A stretch of 35,658 nucleotides of DNA from Chloroflexota bacterium (GTDB lineage: Bacteria; Chloroflexota; Dehalococcoidia; Lucifugimonadales; UBA3495), in the NCBI GenBank assembly GCA_022568195.1, contig JADFFS010000018.1, positions 1-35,658 on the forward strand. Direction: 5' to 3'. Both the position numbers and the translations under genes were made by a program. The notes below the pieces were generated by a model, which saw only the letters and a program-made list of their open reading frames with translations, was not told where the DNA came from and made no database searches. Of the stretch, positions 13,148 through 22,529 are shown piece by piece. Within the stretch, counting starts at the first letter, position 1. Each line of letters starts with the position of its first letter.

Positions 13148-14837
13148 AAAGCTGGCCGAGGGCCTCTATCACTTGCTCCATGGGGACCAACTGGACTTCG
13201 TCGTTCCGGCGTTCTTTTAGCTCTACGACCCCGTTCCGCAAGTTGCGCGGACTGACCACCAAACGCACCGGCAACCCCAGCAGGTCCGCGTCGTTCAGCT
13301 TCACGCCGGCGGTCTGGTCCACCCGGTCATCGTATAGGGTCTCGATGCCCTGGTCCCAAAGCTTCTGGTACAGCCCTTCGGCGGCCGCCGCCACCTCTTC
13401 ATCCGCCAGGTTTAGCCCCATCAGATAGACTTGATACGGGGCAATCGGCGCCGGAAAGACGATACCTTTGTCGTCATGGTTCTGTTCGATGGCTGCCGCC
13501 AATAGCCGGCCCACGCCTATACCGTAGCAACCCATGGTAATGGGCTGTTGTTGGCCTTCCTGGTCCAGGAACACCGCGCCCAGCGCTTCGCTGTAGAAGG
13601 TCCCCAACTTGAAGATGTGGCCCACCTCTATGCCCCGCGTAGACTCAAGGATGTGGCCACACCTGGGACAAAGCTGGCCGGGCTGGGCCAAGGCGATGTC
13701 GGTCAGGATATCCACCTGGAAGTCGCGGGGGTAGTTGGCGCCCCTCAGATGGGTGTCCGGCTTGTTGGCGCCGACGACAAAGTTGTTTCCTCCGACGATG
13801 GACAGGTCCCCCACTCGCTTGATTCCCGAGATTCCAATGGCGGAAGCCGATCCGGCAACCAGGCCGGCGGCCTCCACTTCCTGGTCCCCTGCCATGCGAA
13901 GCTCGTCAACGTGGAGAGCGTTCTTCAGCTTTACTTCGTTGACCTCCAGGTCCCCTCGAATGGTCACGAAAACCAGCTCCGCGTCAGCCATGTAAAACAC
14001 GGCCTTGAAGGTTTTCTCGGTAGGAATTGCCAGGAACTGGGCCAGCTCGGCGATGGTCTTGACGCCGGGGGTGCTCACCTCTTCCAGGGAATCCTCGGGT
14101 TCGGCGAGCGCCTCTGGAAAGACACCCTCGGCTTTCTCGGCGTTGGCAGCGTAATCACAGCCGGTACAGGTGATTATCGTATCCTCGCCGGAGGGGGTGC
14201 GCAAAATGAACTCCTGGGAGTCCTTGCCGCCTATGGCGCCGCTGTCCGCATCGACCACCAGCACGGGCAAGCCGCACCTCTGGAATATATTGCGGTAAGC
14301 CTGCTCAATGGACCGGTAGCTTCGGTCCAAACTTTGTTCATCGGCGTCGAAACTGTAGGCGTCCTTCATGGTGAACTCCCGCACCCGGATAAGTCCGGCA
14401 CGAGGACGGGGCTCGTCACGAAACTTGGTCTGGATCTGATAGAGGATCACCGGCAGGTCACGATAGCTCTGCACGTTAGCCCGAACGATGCCGGTGACGA
14501 CTTCCTCGTGGGTAGGGGCCAGCACCATCTGGCGCCCGTGGCGGTCCTTCAAGGAAAACAGGGTCTCGCCCAGGGTGACGTCTCGGCCGGTTTGCTCCCA
14601 CAACTCCGCTGGTTGCAGGGCGGGCATCATCAGCTCTTGTCCCCCGGCGGCGTCCATCTCTTCCCGGATGATATTCTCGATTTTTCGTTGAGACCGCCAA
14701 GCCAAGGGTAACGAAGCGTAAATACCCGCGGCTACCTGATAGACCATCCCAGCCTTCAACATCAGCCGGTGGCTGGCTGTCTCGGCTTCGGGCGGGTCGG
14801 AACGCAGGGTTTTTGTGACCAGCCGGGTGACCCTCAT
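13128..14837 (-). CDS. proS: Prolyl-tRNA synthetase (bacterial type)
   Basis: 569 aa from ATG 14837, where AGGGAGG lies about 10 nt upstream and the conserved MRVTRLVTKTLRSDPPEAE begins; the frame extends 15 codons further without support. The class II core shows 'HRLMLKAGMVYQVAAGIYASLPL', 'EVVTGIVRANVQSYRDLPVILYQIQTKFRDEPRPRAGL' (motif 2) and 'TMGCYGIGVGRLLAAAIEQ' (motif 3). Between motifs 2 and 3 lies the YbaK-like editing insertion (about 230-400; 'CTGCDYAANAEKAE', 'KTFKAVFYMADAELVFVTIRGD') that clears mischarged Ala-tRNA. The anticodon-binding domain closes the protein. It is the last gene of the rpsB-to-proS series and converges with the hypothetical gene, overlapping it by 20 nt. Confidence 0.96.
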   Translation of the reverse strand: MRVTRLVTKTLRSDPPEAETASHRLMLKAGMVYQVAAGIYASLPLAWRSQRKIENIIREEMDAAGGQELMMPALQPAELWEQTGRDVTLGETLFSLKDRHGRQMVLAPTHEEVVTGIVRANVQSYRDLPVILYQIQTKFRDEPRPRAGLIRVREFTMKDAYSFDADEQSLDRSYRSIEQAYRNIFQRCGLPVLVVDADSGAIGGKDSQEFILRTPSGEDTIITCTGCDYAANAEKAEGVFPEALAEPEDSLEEVSTPGVKTIAELAQFLAIPTEKTFKAVFYMADAELVFVTIRGDLEVNEVKLKNALHVDELRMAGDQEVEAAGLVAGSASAIGISGIKRVGDLSIVGGNNFVVGANKPDTHLRGANYPRDFQVDILTDIALAQPGQLCPRCGHILESTRGIEVGHIFKLGTFYSEALGAVFLDQEGQQQPITMGCYGIGVGRLLAAAIEQNHDDKGIVFPAPIAPYQVYLMGLNLADEEVAAAAEGLYQKLWDQGIETLYDDRVDQTAGVKLNDADLLGLPVRLVVSPRNLRNGVVELKERRNDEVQLVPMEQVIEALGQLSSPDQG

Positions 14838-14862
14838 GGCGGGGCAGCCTCCCTGGTAGCGA

Positions 14863-15012
14863 CTAAACGTTGGCCAATACAACCCCGAGGAGGCCTGTCA
14901 TGGCAACCAGCAACGTGGTAGTGGTGACGAACAGCAGCCGGACTTCGCCTTTATCGGCTTTCCGGTCCAGAATGGCAATTATTCGCGAACGCCGGCAATC
15001 CGGAATGCCCAA
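14863..15012 (-). CDS. Possible tiny single-pass membrane protein
   Basis: 49 aa if TTG 15012 is the start; the frame is open back to 15057. The frame holds a basic N-terminal part (CRRSRIIAILDRKADKGE) followed by one hydrophobic segment (VRLLFVTTTTLLVAMTGLLG, then VVLANV) that would span a membrane and end the protein. It fills most of the 254-nt gap between ispG and proS on the coding strand. There is no good ribosome site for any ATG, GTG or TTG: AAGGAG occurs 23 nt upstream of the TTG, which is too far. It may be a real small protein with an unusual start, or chance. Confidence 0.33.
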   Translation of the reverse strand: MGIPDCRRSRIIAILDRKADKGEVRLLFVTTTTLLVAMTGLLGVVLANV

Positions 15013-15091
15013 ACGTTTGTTGACTTGCTCCGGGACTCCTTGGCGACCCTGGAGAACCTATCTTCCGGACTAATCGCTTCCCTACGTGGAC

Positions 15092-16222
15092 CTAAGGTGC
15101 TGGCGTCTTTTCAACCTCTTCCATTAATGCAGAGAGCATTTCCTCTTCGGGCACAACCCGGACCTTCAGGCCCTTGCGGAAGATGACGGCGCGGCCGGCC
15201 CCTGCGGCGATCCCCACGTCGGCGTCCTTGGCTTCTCCGGGACCGTTCACTTCGCAGCCCATGACGGCCACTTTGATGTTTTTCTTGCTGGACTTGAGCA
15301 GAGCATCTACCTCGTTGGCCAGCTTGATTACGTCTACGTCGGCCCGGCCGCAACTGGGGCAAGCAACCAGGACCGCACCCTTACGCCTGAGGTTCAGCGA
15401 CTTCAGGATCTCATACCCAGCAATCACTTCATCCTTGGAATCGCCGGCAAGCGAGACGCGAATGGTGTCTCCGATCCCCTGGTAAAGGAGCATTCCCAAG
15501 CCAACGGCGGTGCGAATGGAACCAGCCTGGAGGGTGCCAGCTTCGGTGATCCCCAGATGCAGGGGATAAGGCACCATCTCGGCCAGACGAGTGTAGGCCT
15601 CCACGGTGGTTGGAACGTCGAAGGCCTTCATGGATATTTTTATCTGGTCGAAGTCCTGTTCTTCCAGCAGGCTGATTTCCCACAATGCCGTGGCCACCAT
15701 GTGGTCGACGACGCTGTAATCACCCTCTTGGACCTCACCGGATTTGGGCAGCTTGTTGACCAAGTCCATGTGGCGGGAGAAGCCCCGGGTGCGGCCGATG
15801 CCCCCCACCGGCGGCAGGCTGCCGAAGTTGACTCCAATACGGATGGGAATACCCCGGGCCTTGGCGGCCTGGACTACCTGGCGCACCTGGTCTTCGTTTC
15901 GCAGGTTGCCCGGATTCAGGCGCAAACAATCCACGCCCTGTTCCACGCACTCGAGGGCCAGTTGATAGTGGAAGTGGATATCGGCGATCAGCGGGATGTG
16001 GATACGCTTTTTGATCGCGCCCATGGCCTGGGCTGCTTCCATATCCGGAACGGCGCTACGAATGATCTCGCAGCCCACTTCCTCCAGTTCATGGATCTGG
16101 CGGACGGTGGCATCCACGTCCCGGGTGTCGGTCTTAGTCATGGACTGGACCGTGATGTCGGCAGTACCACCGACTTTCACGCCACCGACATCGACCACCT
16201 TGGTAACTCGGCGCTTGTTCAT
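15092..16222 (-). CDS. ispG: 4-hydroxy-3-methylbut-2-en-1-yl diphosphate synthase (IspG/GcpE)
   Basis: 376 aa. IspG converts methylerythritol cyclodiphosphate to HMBPP, the penultimate MEP-pathway step, using a [4Fe-4S] cluster. The TIM-barrel half opens with 'VKVGGTADITVQSMTKTDTRDV' and 'LIADIHFHYQLALE', then NPGN and 'IPIRIGVNFGSL'. The cluster ligands are Cys288, Cys291 (CPSCG) and Cys323 (GCEVNGPGE), with the catalytic Glu330. Near residues 136-170 there is a Gly/Arg-rich insertion (VGGIGRTRGFSRHMDLVNKL) where many homologues have a short loop. Upstream, a gap of 212 nt to rseP holds a small CCCCG-TCAT-CGGGG hairpin (16240-16253) close to the start. Confidence 0.96.
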   Translation of the reverse strand: MNKRRVTKVVDVGGVKVGGTADITVQSMTKTDTRDVDATVRQIHELEEVGCEIIRSAVPDMEAAQAMGAIKKRIHIPLIADIHFHYQLALECVEQGVDCLRLNPGNLRNEDQVRQVVQAAKARGIPIRIGVNFGSLPPVGGIGRTRGFSRHMDLVNKLPKSGEVQEGDYSVVDHMVATALWEISLLEEQDFDQIKISMKAFDVPTTVEAYTRLAEMVPYPLHLGITEAGTLQAGSIRTAVGLGMLLYQGIGDTIRVSLAGDSKDEVIAGYEILKSLNLRRKGAVLVACPSCGRADVDVIKLANEVDALLKSSKKNIKVAVMGCEVNGPGEAKDADVGIAAGAGRAVIFRKGLKVRVVPEEEMLSALMEEVEKTPAP

Positions 16223-16434
16223 GGCGATTCCTATCCTAACCCCGTCATCGGGGCATCATTCGCGGGGCATTCTAAGCGTTGAGACATAACAGGTCTGGCA
16301 AATCCACATCGGGGCGCCAGGAAATCCCCAGACTGACCCTACCTAGCCACCCATGGCGCTGGCGCGGTCAATGTTACACGAAAGCGGGGTTTGGTTCCAG
16401 AGGCTTGGCGAGGCTGTTGGAGGCAGAAGGGATA

Positions 16435-17775
16435 CTACCCTCCCAAGAAGCTTCTACCCTCGATCAGCCGGAGGACGTCGTTGGCGCTAATCAGCACAAT
16501 CAGCCCGATCAACACGGCGAATCCGATCAGGTGCACCATGCCCTCTCTTTCCGGAGGAACCCTCTTACCCCGGCGTACCCACTCCAGCATCACGAAGACC
16601 AAGCGGCCTCCATCCAGCATGGGTATTGGCAGAATGTTGAGGATGGCCAGGTTGATGCTTAACAGGATGGTGATGGTCAGCCAGCCGGCCAGTCCCCCTT
16701 CCCGGGTGAACTCGCCGGCGATTTGGGCGATGCCTATGGGACCGGAAAGCTGGGGAGCGGACCCTTGGGAAAAGGCCCCGGACATTCCTTGCTTAACCAG
16801 CACCAACAATTCCCAGGTATTCACGAAACTGTCCCGCAGGGCCACCCAGGGTGGGTTGGAACGCCGCTCGGTATGAGCGCCGACCATTTCGGTCAGTATC
16901 CCTACCAGCCAGCGCCCGGCATCCTGGTCGAACCGGGGGGTTACCGTGATTATCTGCTGGCCACCGCCGCGGTCAACCAGCCACTCCATGGTGGAGCCAC
17001 CGTTCAAGTTGATGGCCCGGATCAAGTCACCCGAGTTTTCAATCTCGTGTCCGTTGGCTTGCAGGATTGCGTCCCCGGCTTTGACTCCAGCCTCCTGGGC
17101 CGGCGATCCGGGGCTCACCTCCCCCACCATAAGGCGGCCCACGAGCACGTCTTGGGGAAGCATGAGCAGCACGGTAAAGAAGACGATGGGCAGGATGGCA
17201 TTCATCAGCGGGCCGGCTACCAGGACAAGAAACCTGGTGCCGACACCCTTACTGGCCAGGCTGCGGGGCACATCGGGGTTACTCTCCCCGGCCAGGCGGA
17301 CGAATCCGCCCAAGAGAGTCCAGTTCACCGAAAAGAGCATATCCGCCAATACGAAGGACCCGTCCTCGACGGCGCGTACCTTTCCGTCGTGCTTCAGCCA
17401 GTCGTCTCGGCCGAAATCTTCTCTGGGTTCGCCTTTGCCTGGCAAACGGCCCGTCAATCCCCGTCTGGGACGCGGCCCTTCAATCACCTGGGCTACCAGG
17501 TTACCTTCCGTGTCCTCCGAAGAAATTACCTTGACTAACTGGCCGGTACGCAGGCTCGCCTCACCATCAAGGTTGACGAAGCGGGTATCCGGCGAAATAA
17601 GGACGCGGGTCCTACCGGTGTAAAATCCGAACGCCCGTGGCGGAAAGCCGACTCCGAACTCCAAGACCTTGACGCCCAGGCTACGGGCGGTGGCGAAGTG
17701 TCCCAGCTCGTGGACCACCACCAAGATCAGCAGCATGGGCACCATGGCCCCGACGGCAATTAACACAGATTCCAA
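16435..17775 (-). CDS. rseP: Site-2 intramembrane zinc protease RseP
   Basis: 446 aa. This is a membrane protease of the S2P family that cleaves membrane-anchored regulators or signal-peptide remnants. HELGH (residues 22-26) sits in the first membrane segment. The PDZ domain (about 220-300) contains 'VGEVSPGSPAQEAGVKAGDAILQANG'. The second metal motif is 'LAILNILPIPMLDGGRL', with a last membrane helix near 'LIGFAVLIGLIVLISANDV'. Between HELGH and the 'LLGGFVRL' strand there is an extra hydrophilic stretch of roughly 85 residues (about 58-140), longer than in E. coli RseP. The start is TTG 17775, with AGGAGGG about 9 nt before it. It lies between dxr and ispG, the usual neighbourhood. Confidence 0.94.
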   Translation of the reverse strand: MESVLIAVGAMVPMLLILVVVHELGHFATARSLGVKVLEFGVGFPPRAFGFYTGRTRVLISPDTRFVNLDGEASLRTGQLVKVISSEDTEGNLVAQVIEGPRPRRGLTGRLPGKGEPREDFGRDDWLKHDGKVRAVEDGSFVLADMLFSVNWTLLGGFVRLAGESNPDVPRSLASKGVGTRFLVLVAGPLMNAILPIVFFTVLLMLPQDVLVGRLMVGEVSPGSPAQEAGVKAGDAILQANGHEIENSGDLIRAINLNGGSTMEWLVDRGGGQQIITVTPRFDQDAGRWLVGILTEMVGAHTERRSNPPWVALRDSFVNTWELLVLVKQGMSGAFSQGSAPQLSGPIGIAQIAGEFTREGGLAGWLTITILLSINLAILNILPIPMLDGGRLVFVMLEWVRRGKRVPPEREGMVHLIGFAVLIGLIVLISANDVLRLIEGRSFLGG

Positions 17776-17791
17776 AGGAGTCTACCCTCCT

Positions 17792-17823
17792 ATAAATTCA
17801 CTGGCCGATAAATTCACTGGCCG
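17792..17823 (+). repeat. 16-bp exact tandem duplication at the dxr stop codon
   Basis: The unit ATAAATTCACTGGCCG occurs at 17792-17807 and again at 17808-17823, with a degenerate third copy following. On the coding strand each copy reads as the end of dxr (GGCCAGTGA), so the stop codon itself has been duplicated downstream of the working one. Confidence 0.85.
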
Positions 17824-18932
17824 GTAATTTCACGGGCATGAGCAGTGGCCCACCGGTCGGCTTCCAGCACTTCGCCGGCGTCCCGAGCCGAGGAAGGCTG
17901 GTGCTGCTCAAGAACCTTTTCCACGACGCTGTATATGTCGGTGAAGCCGATGCGGCCCTCAAGAAATGCGCTAACTGCCACTTCGTCGGCCGCGCTGAGC
18001 ACCGCTGGAAACGTGCCACCCTTTTGTGCTGCGTGTACCGCCAGATTGAAGCAAGGGTAGCGTTCCGGCTCCAAAGGCTGGAAGGTCAGTGAGTAGGGTA
18101 TTCCGGTGTCCAACCTCGGAATCATGTCATTGGGCAGGCGTACCGGGTGAAAGAGGGCGTACTGTATGGGTAGGCGCATGTCGGGAGGTCCCAGTTGGGC
18201 CTTCACCGAGCCGTCTTCGAATTCCACCATCGAGTGGATCGTGCTCTCGGGATGGACCACTACTTCAATCCGATCCCAGGGTACGTTGAATAGCCAGTGG
18301 GATTCGATCACCTCGAAGGCTTTATTCATCAAAGTCGCGGAGTCTATGGTAATTTTACGCCCCATCTTCCAAGTTGGATGCTGCAGGGCCTGTTCCGGAG
18401 TAACTTGGGCCAGCTCCTCTATGGGGGTAGTCCGGAAGGGTCCTCCAGAGGCGGTGATCATCAACCGCCGGATCTGGTTATCCTCGCCTTGCAAGCACTG
18501 CCAGATGGCGCTGGGTTCGCTGTCCACCGGAAGGACTGTGCCCCCGTAGCGGCTCTCGTATTCCTTGATCAGGCCCCCGGCAATCACGATGGGCTCTTTG
18601 TTGGACAGGGCCACGGCTTTGCCGTGTTTCAGGGCGCTCAGGGTGGGAATCAGGCCGACGCTGCCCATGGTGGCCACCATGACTTGGTCCACTTCTTCCA
18701 AGCAGACCATCTCGGCCATCTCGGTATAGAACACGCCATCGGGGATCGATGCCGGCCGGTTTATGCAGCAAATGTGGCGGGGATGAAACTCCCGCATCTG
18801 CTCGTAGAGCAACTCTACGTTGTTTCCGGCGGCCAGCCCGACCACTTCTAACTCGTCTGGAAACGCGCGCACGATGTCCAGGGTCTGACGGCCAATGGAG
18901 CCGGTGCAACCAAGAACCACAAGTTTCTTCAT
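17814..18932 (-). CDS. dxr: 1-deoxy-D-xylulose 5-phosphate reductoisomerase
   Basis: 372 aa. Dxr makes 2-C-methylerythritol 4-phosphate with NADPH, the committed MEP step. 'VVLGCTGSIGRQTLDIV' at the N-terminus is the NADPH site. 'DSEPSAIWQCL' and 'ITASGGPFRTT' belong to the metal and substrate site, followed by 'TWKMGRKITIDSATLMNKAFE' and 'VHPESTIHSMVEFEDGSV'. The typical LANKE is LSNKEPIVIAG here, with Asn-Lys-Glu kept. The C-terminal four-helix part is present. The ATG overlaps the cdsA stop as ATGA. A 16-bp tandem duplication covers its stop codon. Confidence 0.97.
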   Translation of the reverse strand: MKKLVVLGCTGSIGRQTLDIVRAFPDELEVVGLAAGNNVELLYEQMREFHPRHICCINRPASIPDGVFYTEMAEMVCLEEVDQVMVATMGSVGLIPTLSALKHGKAVALSNKEPIVIAGGLIKEYESRYGGTVLPVDSEPSAIWQCLQGEDNQIRRLMITASGGPFRTTPIEELAQVTPEQALQHPTWKMGRKITIDSATLMNKAFEVIESHWLFNVPWDRIEVVVHPESTIHSMVEFEDGSVKAQLGPPDMRLPIQYALFHPVRLPNDMIPRLDTGIPYSLTFQPLEPERYPCFNLAVHAAQKGGTFPAVLSAADEVAVSAFLEGRIGFTDIYSVVEKVLEQHQPSSARDAGEVLEADRWATAHAREITGQ

Positions 18933-19762
18933 GGACCAACCACCGGGGAAACCAAATAGTAAACCGCTGGTACCGAGATCAAAATGCTGTCCAGCCGGTC
19001 CAATACGCCTCCGTGCCCTGGAATTATACTACCCGAATCCTTCTCGCCGGCAATGCGTTTTAGCTTGGATTCGAACAGATCTCCCCACTGGCAGACCACG
19101 GCTACTGTAGCACCGATCAGAGCTACTTTCCAGCCGGTAAGGTACAAGTCCAGAAAAACGCTCAGGATTACGGCCCCCAGCAATCCAGAGACAAGGCCCC
19201 CGGCTGCTCCTTCCCAGGTCTTGGACGGGCTCAACCGCGGCGCCATAGGCCTGCGGCCCAGGCTCCGGCCGGTGAAATAGGCTCCGGTATCGGTGGCAAA
19301 GGTCACCAGCAACGCAAAAAGCAGCCAATTTCGGCCTGCATCTAAGCCTACTTCATCAAATGAACCCACTTCCCGTAGGGCAACCGCGTGGGCTAGAAGA
19401 AACCCCACGTAGATCGGACCGCCGGCCAGATAGATTAGGGCAATCAAATACCGGCGGCCCTGGTAAAAAGCAATGAGCCACAGGATGGCCAGAAAAGCAC
19501 CAACAACCCAAATGCCGCCGGAGATCAGCAGAAAGTTGTTGAAGGTTGAGGAAGCTTGGGCACCCAGCACCAGGGACGCGCACCATAAGGCGCCAAGCAC
19601 TATGGGAAGAGGACCGATGTCCGGAGGCAGCAAGCGATAAATCTCGGAAATACCCAGAACCGCTACCAACAACACCAGGAGAGTGAGCCAGGGCGCACCC
19701 CACCAAACGGCGCTTAACAGGACTGGGACACCTACCAACGCCGTCAGCACCCGCAGGAGCAA
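18929..19762 (-). CDS. cdsA: Phosphatidate cytidylyltransferase
   Basis: 277 aa. CdsA makes CDP-diacylglycerol from phosphatidate and CTP in the membrane. There are about seven to eight hydrophobic segments, starting with 'LTALVGVPVLLSAVWWGA'. The C-terminal signature is intact: 'RRPMAPRLSPSKTWEGAAGG', then GDLFESKLKRIAGEKDSG and 'IPGHGGVLDRLDSI', which carry the Asp residues that bind metal and CTP. The start is TTG 19762, with GAGGA from the uppS end about 8 nt before it; uppS stops only 3 nt upstream. Its product feeds phospholipid synthesis, including the pathway that PgpA (23761-24267) completes. Confidence 0.95.
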   Translation of the reverse strand: MLLRVLTALVGVPVLLSAVWWGAPWLTLLVLLVAVLGISEIYRLLPPDIGPLPIVLGALWCASLVLGAQASSTFNNFLLISGGIWVVGAFLAILWLIAFYQGRRYLIALIYLAGGPIYVGFLLAHAVALREVGSFDEVGLDAGRNWLLFALLVTFATDTGAYFTGRSLGRRPMAPRLSPSKTWEGAAGGLVSGLLGAVILSVFLDLYLTGWKVALIGATVAVVCQWGDLFESKLKRIAGEKDSGSIIPGHGGVLDRLDSILISVPAVYYLVSPVVGP

Positions 19763-19765
19763 GGA

Positions 19766-20509
19766 TTAGTCCTCGGGGTCAACTCTGCCGAAACGCCGCT
19801 GGCGGTCGCTAAAGGACTCCAAAACCCGCTCTAGCTCTTGGGCGTCCAGATCGGGCCAGAGAGTGGGGGTGTGGTAGTACTCGCTGTAGGCCGATTGCCA
19901 CAGCAAGAAATTGCTGATGCGCAGCTCTCCGCCGGTACGGATTATCAAGTCCGGGTCTGGGGAGTCCGCCGTAAACAAGTAACTTCGGAACAGCTCTTCG
20001 TCCACGTCTTCAACGGGCACCCGGTCCTGGATGATTCTCCGAACTGCCTCCAGAATCTCGTCGCGGCCGCCGTAGTCGAAAGCCACGTTCAACGTGATAC
20101 CGGTGTTGCCGCAGGTAAGCTCCTGGGCGTAGATCATCGCTTCCTGAAGCTTCGGGCTTAACCGGCCTCGCTTGCCGATGTGAACAATGCGGACGTTATT
20201 TTCGTGCAGGGCTTGGGTCTGGACCCGCAAGGCATCGTAGAGGATTTCCAGAATGCCTTGAACCTCGTCTTCCGGGCGGTTCCAATTCTCAGTGGAAAAG
20301 GCGTAAAGAGTAACGTATTGCACTCCCTTGGCCGATAGGGTTTCCAATAAGCTCTGGATACAGTCCACCCCTACCCGGTGACCCTCCAGGCGGGGCAGCC
20401 CTCGCTTTTTCGCCCACCTGCCATTGCCATCCATGATAATGGCCACGTGGATGGGCACTTTTTGCTGGGGTGATGATTCTGCTTGAGAAGAGGTGGCCTG
20501 TACTTGCAT
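19766..20509 (-). CDS. uppS: Undecaprenyl (polyprenyl) diphosphate synthase
   Basis: 247 aa. It extends farnesyl diphosphate by cis additions to make the C55 carrier lipid for cell-wall glycans. 'VAIIMDGNGRWAKKRGLPRL' holds the catalytic Asp27, followed by EGHRVGVD. Further blocks are 'YVTLYAFSTENWNRP', 'LNVAFDYGGRDEI', 'PDLIIRTGGELRISNFLLWQ' and 'YSEYYHTPTLWPD'. A polar N-terminal extension of about 18 residues precedes the fold. It sits 3 nt after frr and 3 nt before cdsA on the coding strand. Dxr and IspG, in the same gene series, supply its isoprenoid units. Confidence 0.97.
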   Translation of the reverse strand: MQVQATSSQAESSPQQKVPIHVAIIMDGNGRWAKKRGLPRLEGHRVGVDCIQSLLETLSAKGVQYVTLYAFSTENWNRPEDEVQGILEILYDALRVQTQALHENNVRIVHIGKRGRLSPKLQEAMIYAQELTCGNTGITLNVAFDYGGRDEILEAVRRIIQDRVPVEDVDEELFRSYLFTADSPDPDLIIRTGGELRISNFLLWQSAYSEYYHTPTLWPDLDAQELERVLESFSDRQRRFGRVDPED

Positions 20510-20512
20510 GGA

Positions 20513-21103
20513 CTAGACCTGCATTATCTCCGTTTCTTTGGCTGTGCCTACTTGATCGACGATTTTGGTGTGACTGTCGGTGGACTTTTGTAGCTGGTCC
20601 TGGGCCCGCCGGTTCTGGTCTTGGGAAATCACTTTGTCTCGCTCCATTTTGCGGAGCGTGTCCTGACCGTCCCTTCGCACGTTGCGTATTGAAACCTTGC
20701 CGTCTTCAATCTTGCGCTTGAGCAGGCGGACGAGTTCTTGGCGCCGCTCCGTGTTGAGGGGGGGGATCGGCACCGTGATATTGTTGCCGTCGTTGGATGG
20801 GTTGAACCCCATCTCCGACTTCATCAAGCTTTTTTCGATTTCCCTCATGGACTGCTTGTCCCAAGGCTGAACCAGAATGGCCCGGGCGTCGGGAGCCGAA
20901 ATCGAGGCAATCTCTTTCAAGGGCGTGGGGACCCCGTAATAATCCACCGACACGTTTTCGATCAGGGAAGGGGTCGCTCTACCGGTACGAAGGGAATTCA
21001 GTTCCCGCCGCAGCGCCTCCACAGACCGGCCCATTTTCTTTTCGACTTCGGCTAAAACCGCTTCTGGTGTGTCCCTCTGGTTGTTCCGGTTGGATGTTGC
21101 CAT
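20513..21103 (-). CDS. frr: Ribosome recycling factor
   Basis: 196 aa from ATG 21103, preferred because GGGGGAGG lies 6 nt upstream; TTG 21109 two codons earlier is possible. RRF splits post-termination ribosomes with EF-G. The three-helix bundle and hinge domain are recognised by 'LRTGRATPSLIENVSVDYYG', 'TPLKEIASISAPDARAILVQPWDK', 'IPPLNTERRQELVRLLK' and 'VRRDGQDTLRKMERD'. It follows pyrH with the pyrH stop just before its start, and precedes uppS, giving the common tsf-pyrH-frr-uppS order. Confidence 0.97.
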   Translation of the reverse strand: MATSNRNNQRDTPEAVLAEVEKKMGRSVEALRRELNSLRTGRATPSLIENVSVDYYGVPTPLKEIASISAPDARAILVQPWDKQSMREIEKSLMKSEMGFNPSNDGNNITVPIPPLNTERRQELVRLLKRKIEDGKVSIRNVRRDGQDTLRKMERDKVISQDQNRRAQDQLQKSTDSHTKIVDQVGTAKETEIMQV

Positions 21104-21105
21104 GA

Positions 21106-21846
<741 letters not shown>

Positions 21847-22350
21847 CTATTCCCCTAAGGCCAAACGAGTGAATCGGAGAACCCGCACGTTTTCCCCTAC
21901 CTTAACAGCGACTTCCTGGATAATGTCCGCGACTGAACTCGAGTTATCCTTGATGAACGGTTGCTGGAGCAGGCTTACTTGGGCTACCGGGCGGTCGTCA
22001 CCGTCTTCGATATCGGTTTTGTCCAGATAGGAGGGAGCCATTGCCGCCACTTGCATCGCGATGTCATGGGCCAGGACCTTGAACTCGGGGGTGCGAGCCA
22101 CGAAGTCCGTCTCGCATCCCAACTCCACCATGGCAGCCACTCGGCCGCCAGTATGCACGTAGGCTTCGATCAAGCCCTGATTGGTAGCCCTATCAGACCG
22201 CCTGGCCGCTTGCACCAAACCATGCTGCCGCAGGATTTCCGCCGCTTTTTCCAGGTTCCCTTGGGTTTCTTCCAGGACCCGCTTGCAATCCGCTACGCCG
22301 GCCCCTGTTTCGGCCCTCAAGGTCCGAATCTGCTCTACCGAGACTGGCAA
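21847..22350 (-). CDS. tsf: Elongation factor Ts (short form)
   Basis: 167 aa, much shorter than E. coli EF-Ts (about 280) and of the short form known from Thermus and cyanobacteria, with a single dimerisation-type subdomain. EF-Ts recycles EF-Tu from GDP to GTP. The N-terminal UBA-like domain (IRTLRAETGAGVADCKRVLEE) and core motif 'VHTGGRVAAMVELGCETDFVART' are clear, including the TDFVA loop that touches EF-Tu. The start is TTG 22350, with GGGGGAGG just upstream. The 179-nt gap to rpsB contains an AAACCGG/CCGGTTT inverted repeat that could form a leader stem. Confidence 0.95.
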   Translation of the reverse strand: MPVSVEQIRTLRAETGAGVADCKRVLEETQGNLEKAAEILRQHGLVQAARRSDRATNQGLIEAYVHTGGRVAAMVELGCETDFVARTPEFKVLAHDIAMQVAAMAPSYLDKTDIEDGDDRPVAQVSLLQQPFIKDNSSSVADIIQEVAVKVGENVRVLRFTRLALGE

Positions 22351-22529
22351 ATATTCCTCCCCCTCAAAACCGGAGCGCCTAAATCAGTTGCCGGTTTGCG
22401 AGTACACCACTGGGTAGAGGCACGAAACCCGTCCACAAACTCGAAATTACTCAGTGTACTCTGTACCTAAACCTCTTGGTCCGGATCCGCCTCCAGTGCG
22501 AACTTGTCTATACCGTCCGGGACACCTGC

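Noticed and set aside
13548-14711. 387-aa open frame on the plus strand
   Set aside because: Antisense to proS; no start context and no recognisable domain.
14870-15073. 67-aa plus-strand frame between proS and ispG
   Set aside because: Ser/Arg/Thr-rich and structureless; the opposite-strand frame with a membrane segment is the better candidate.
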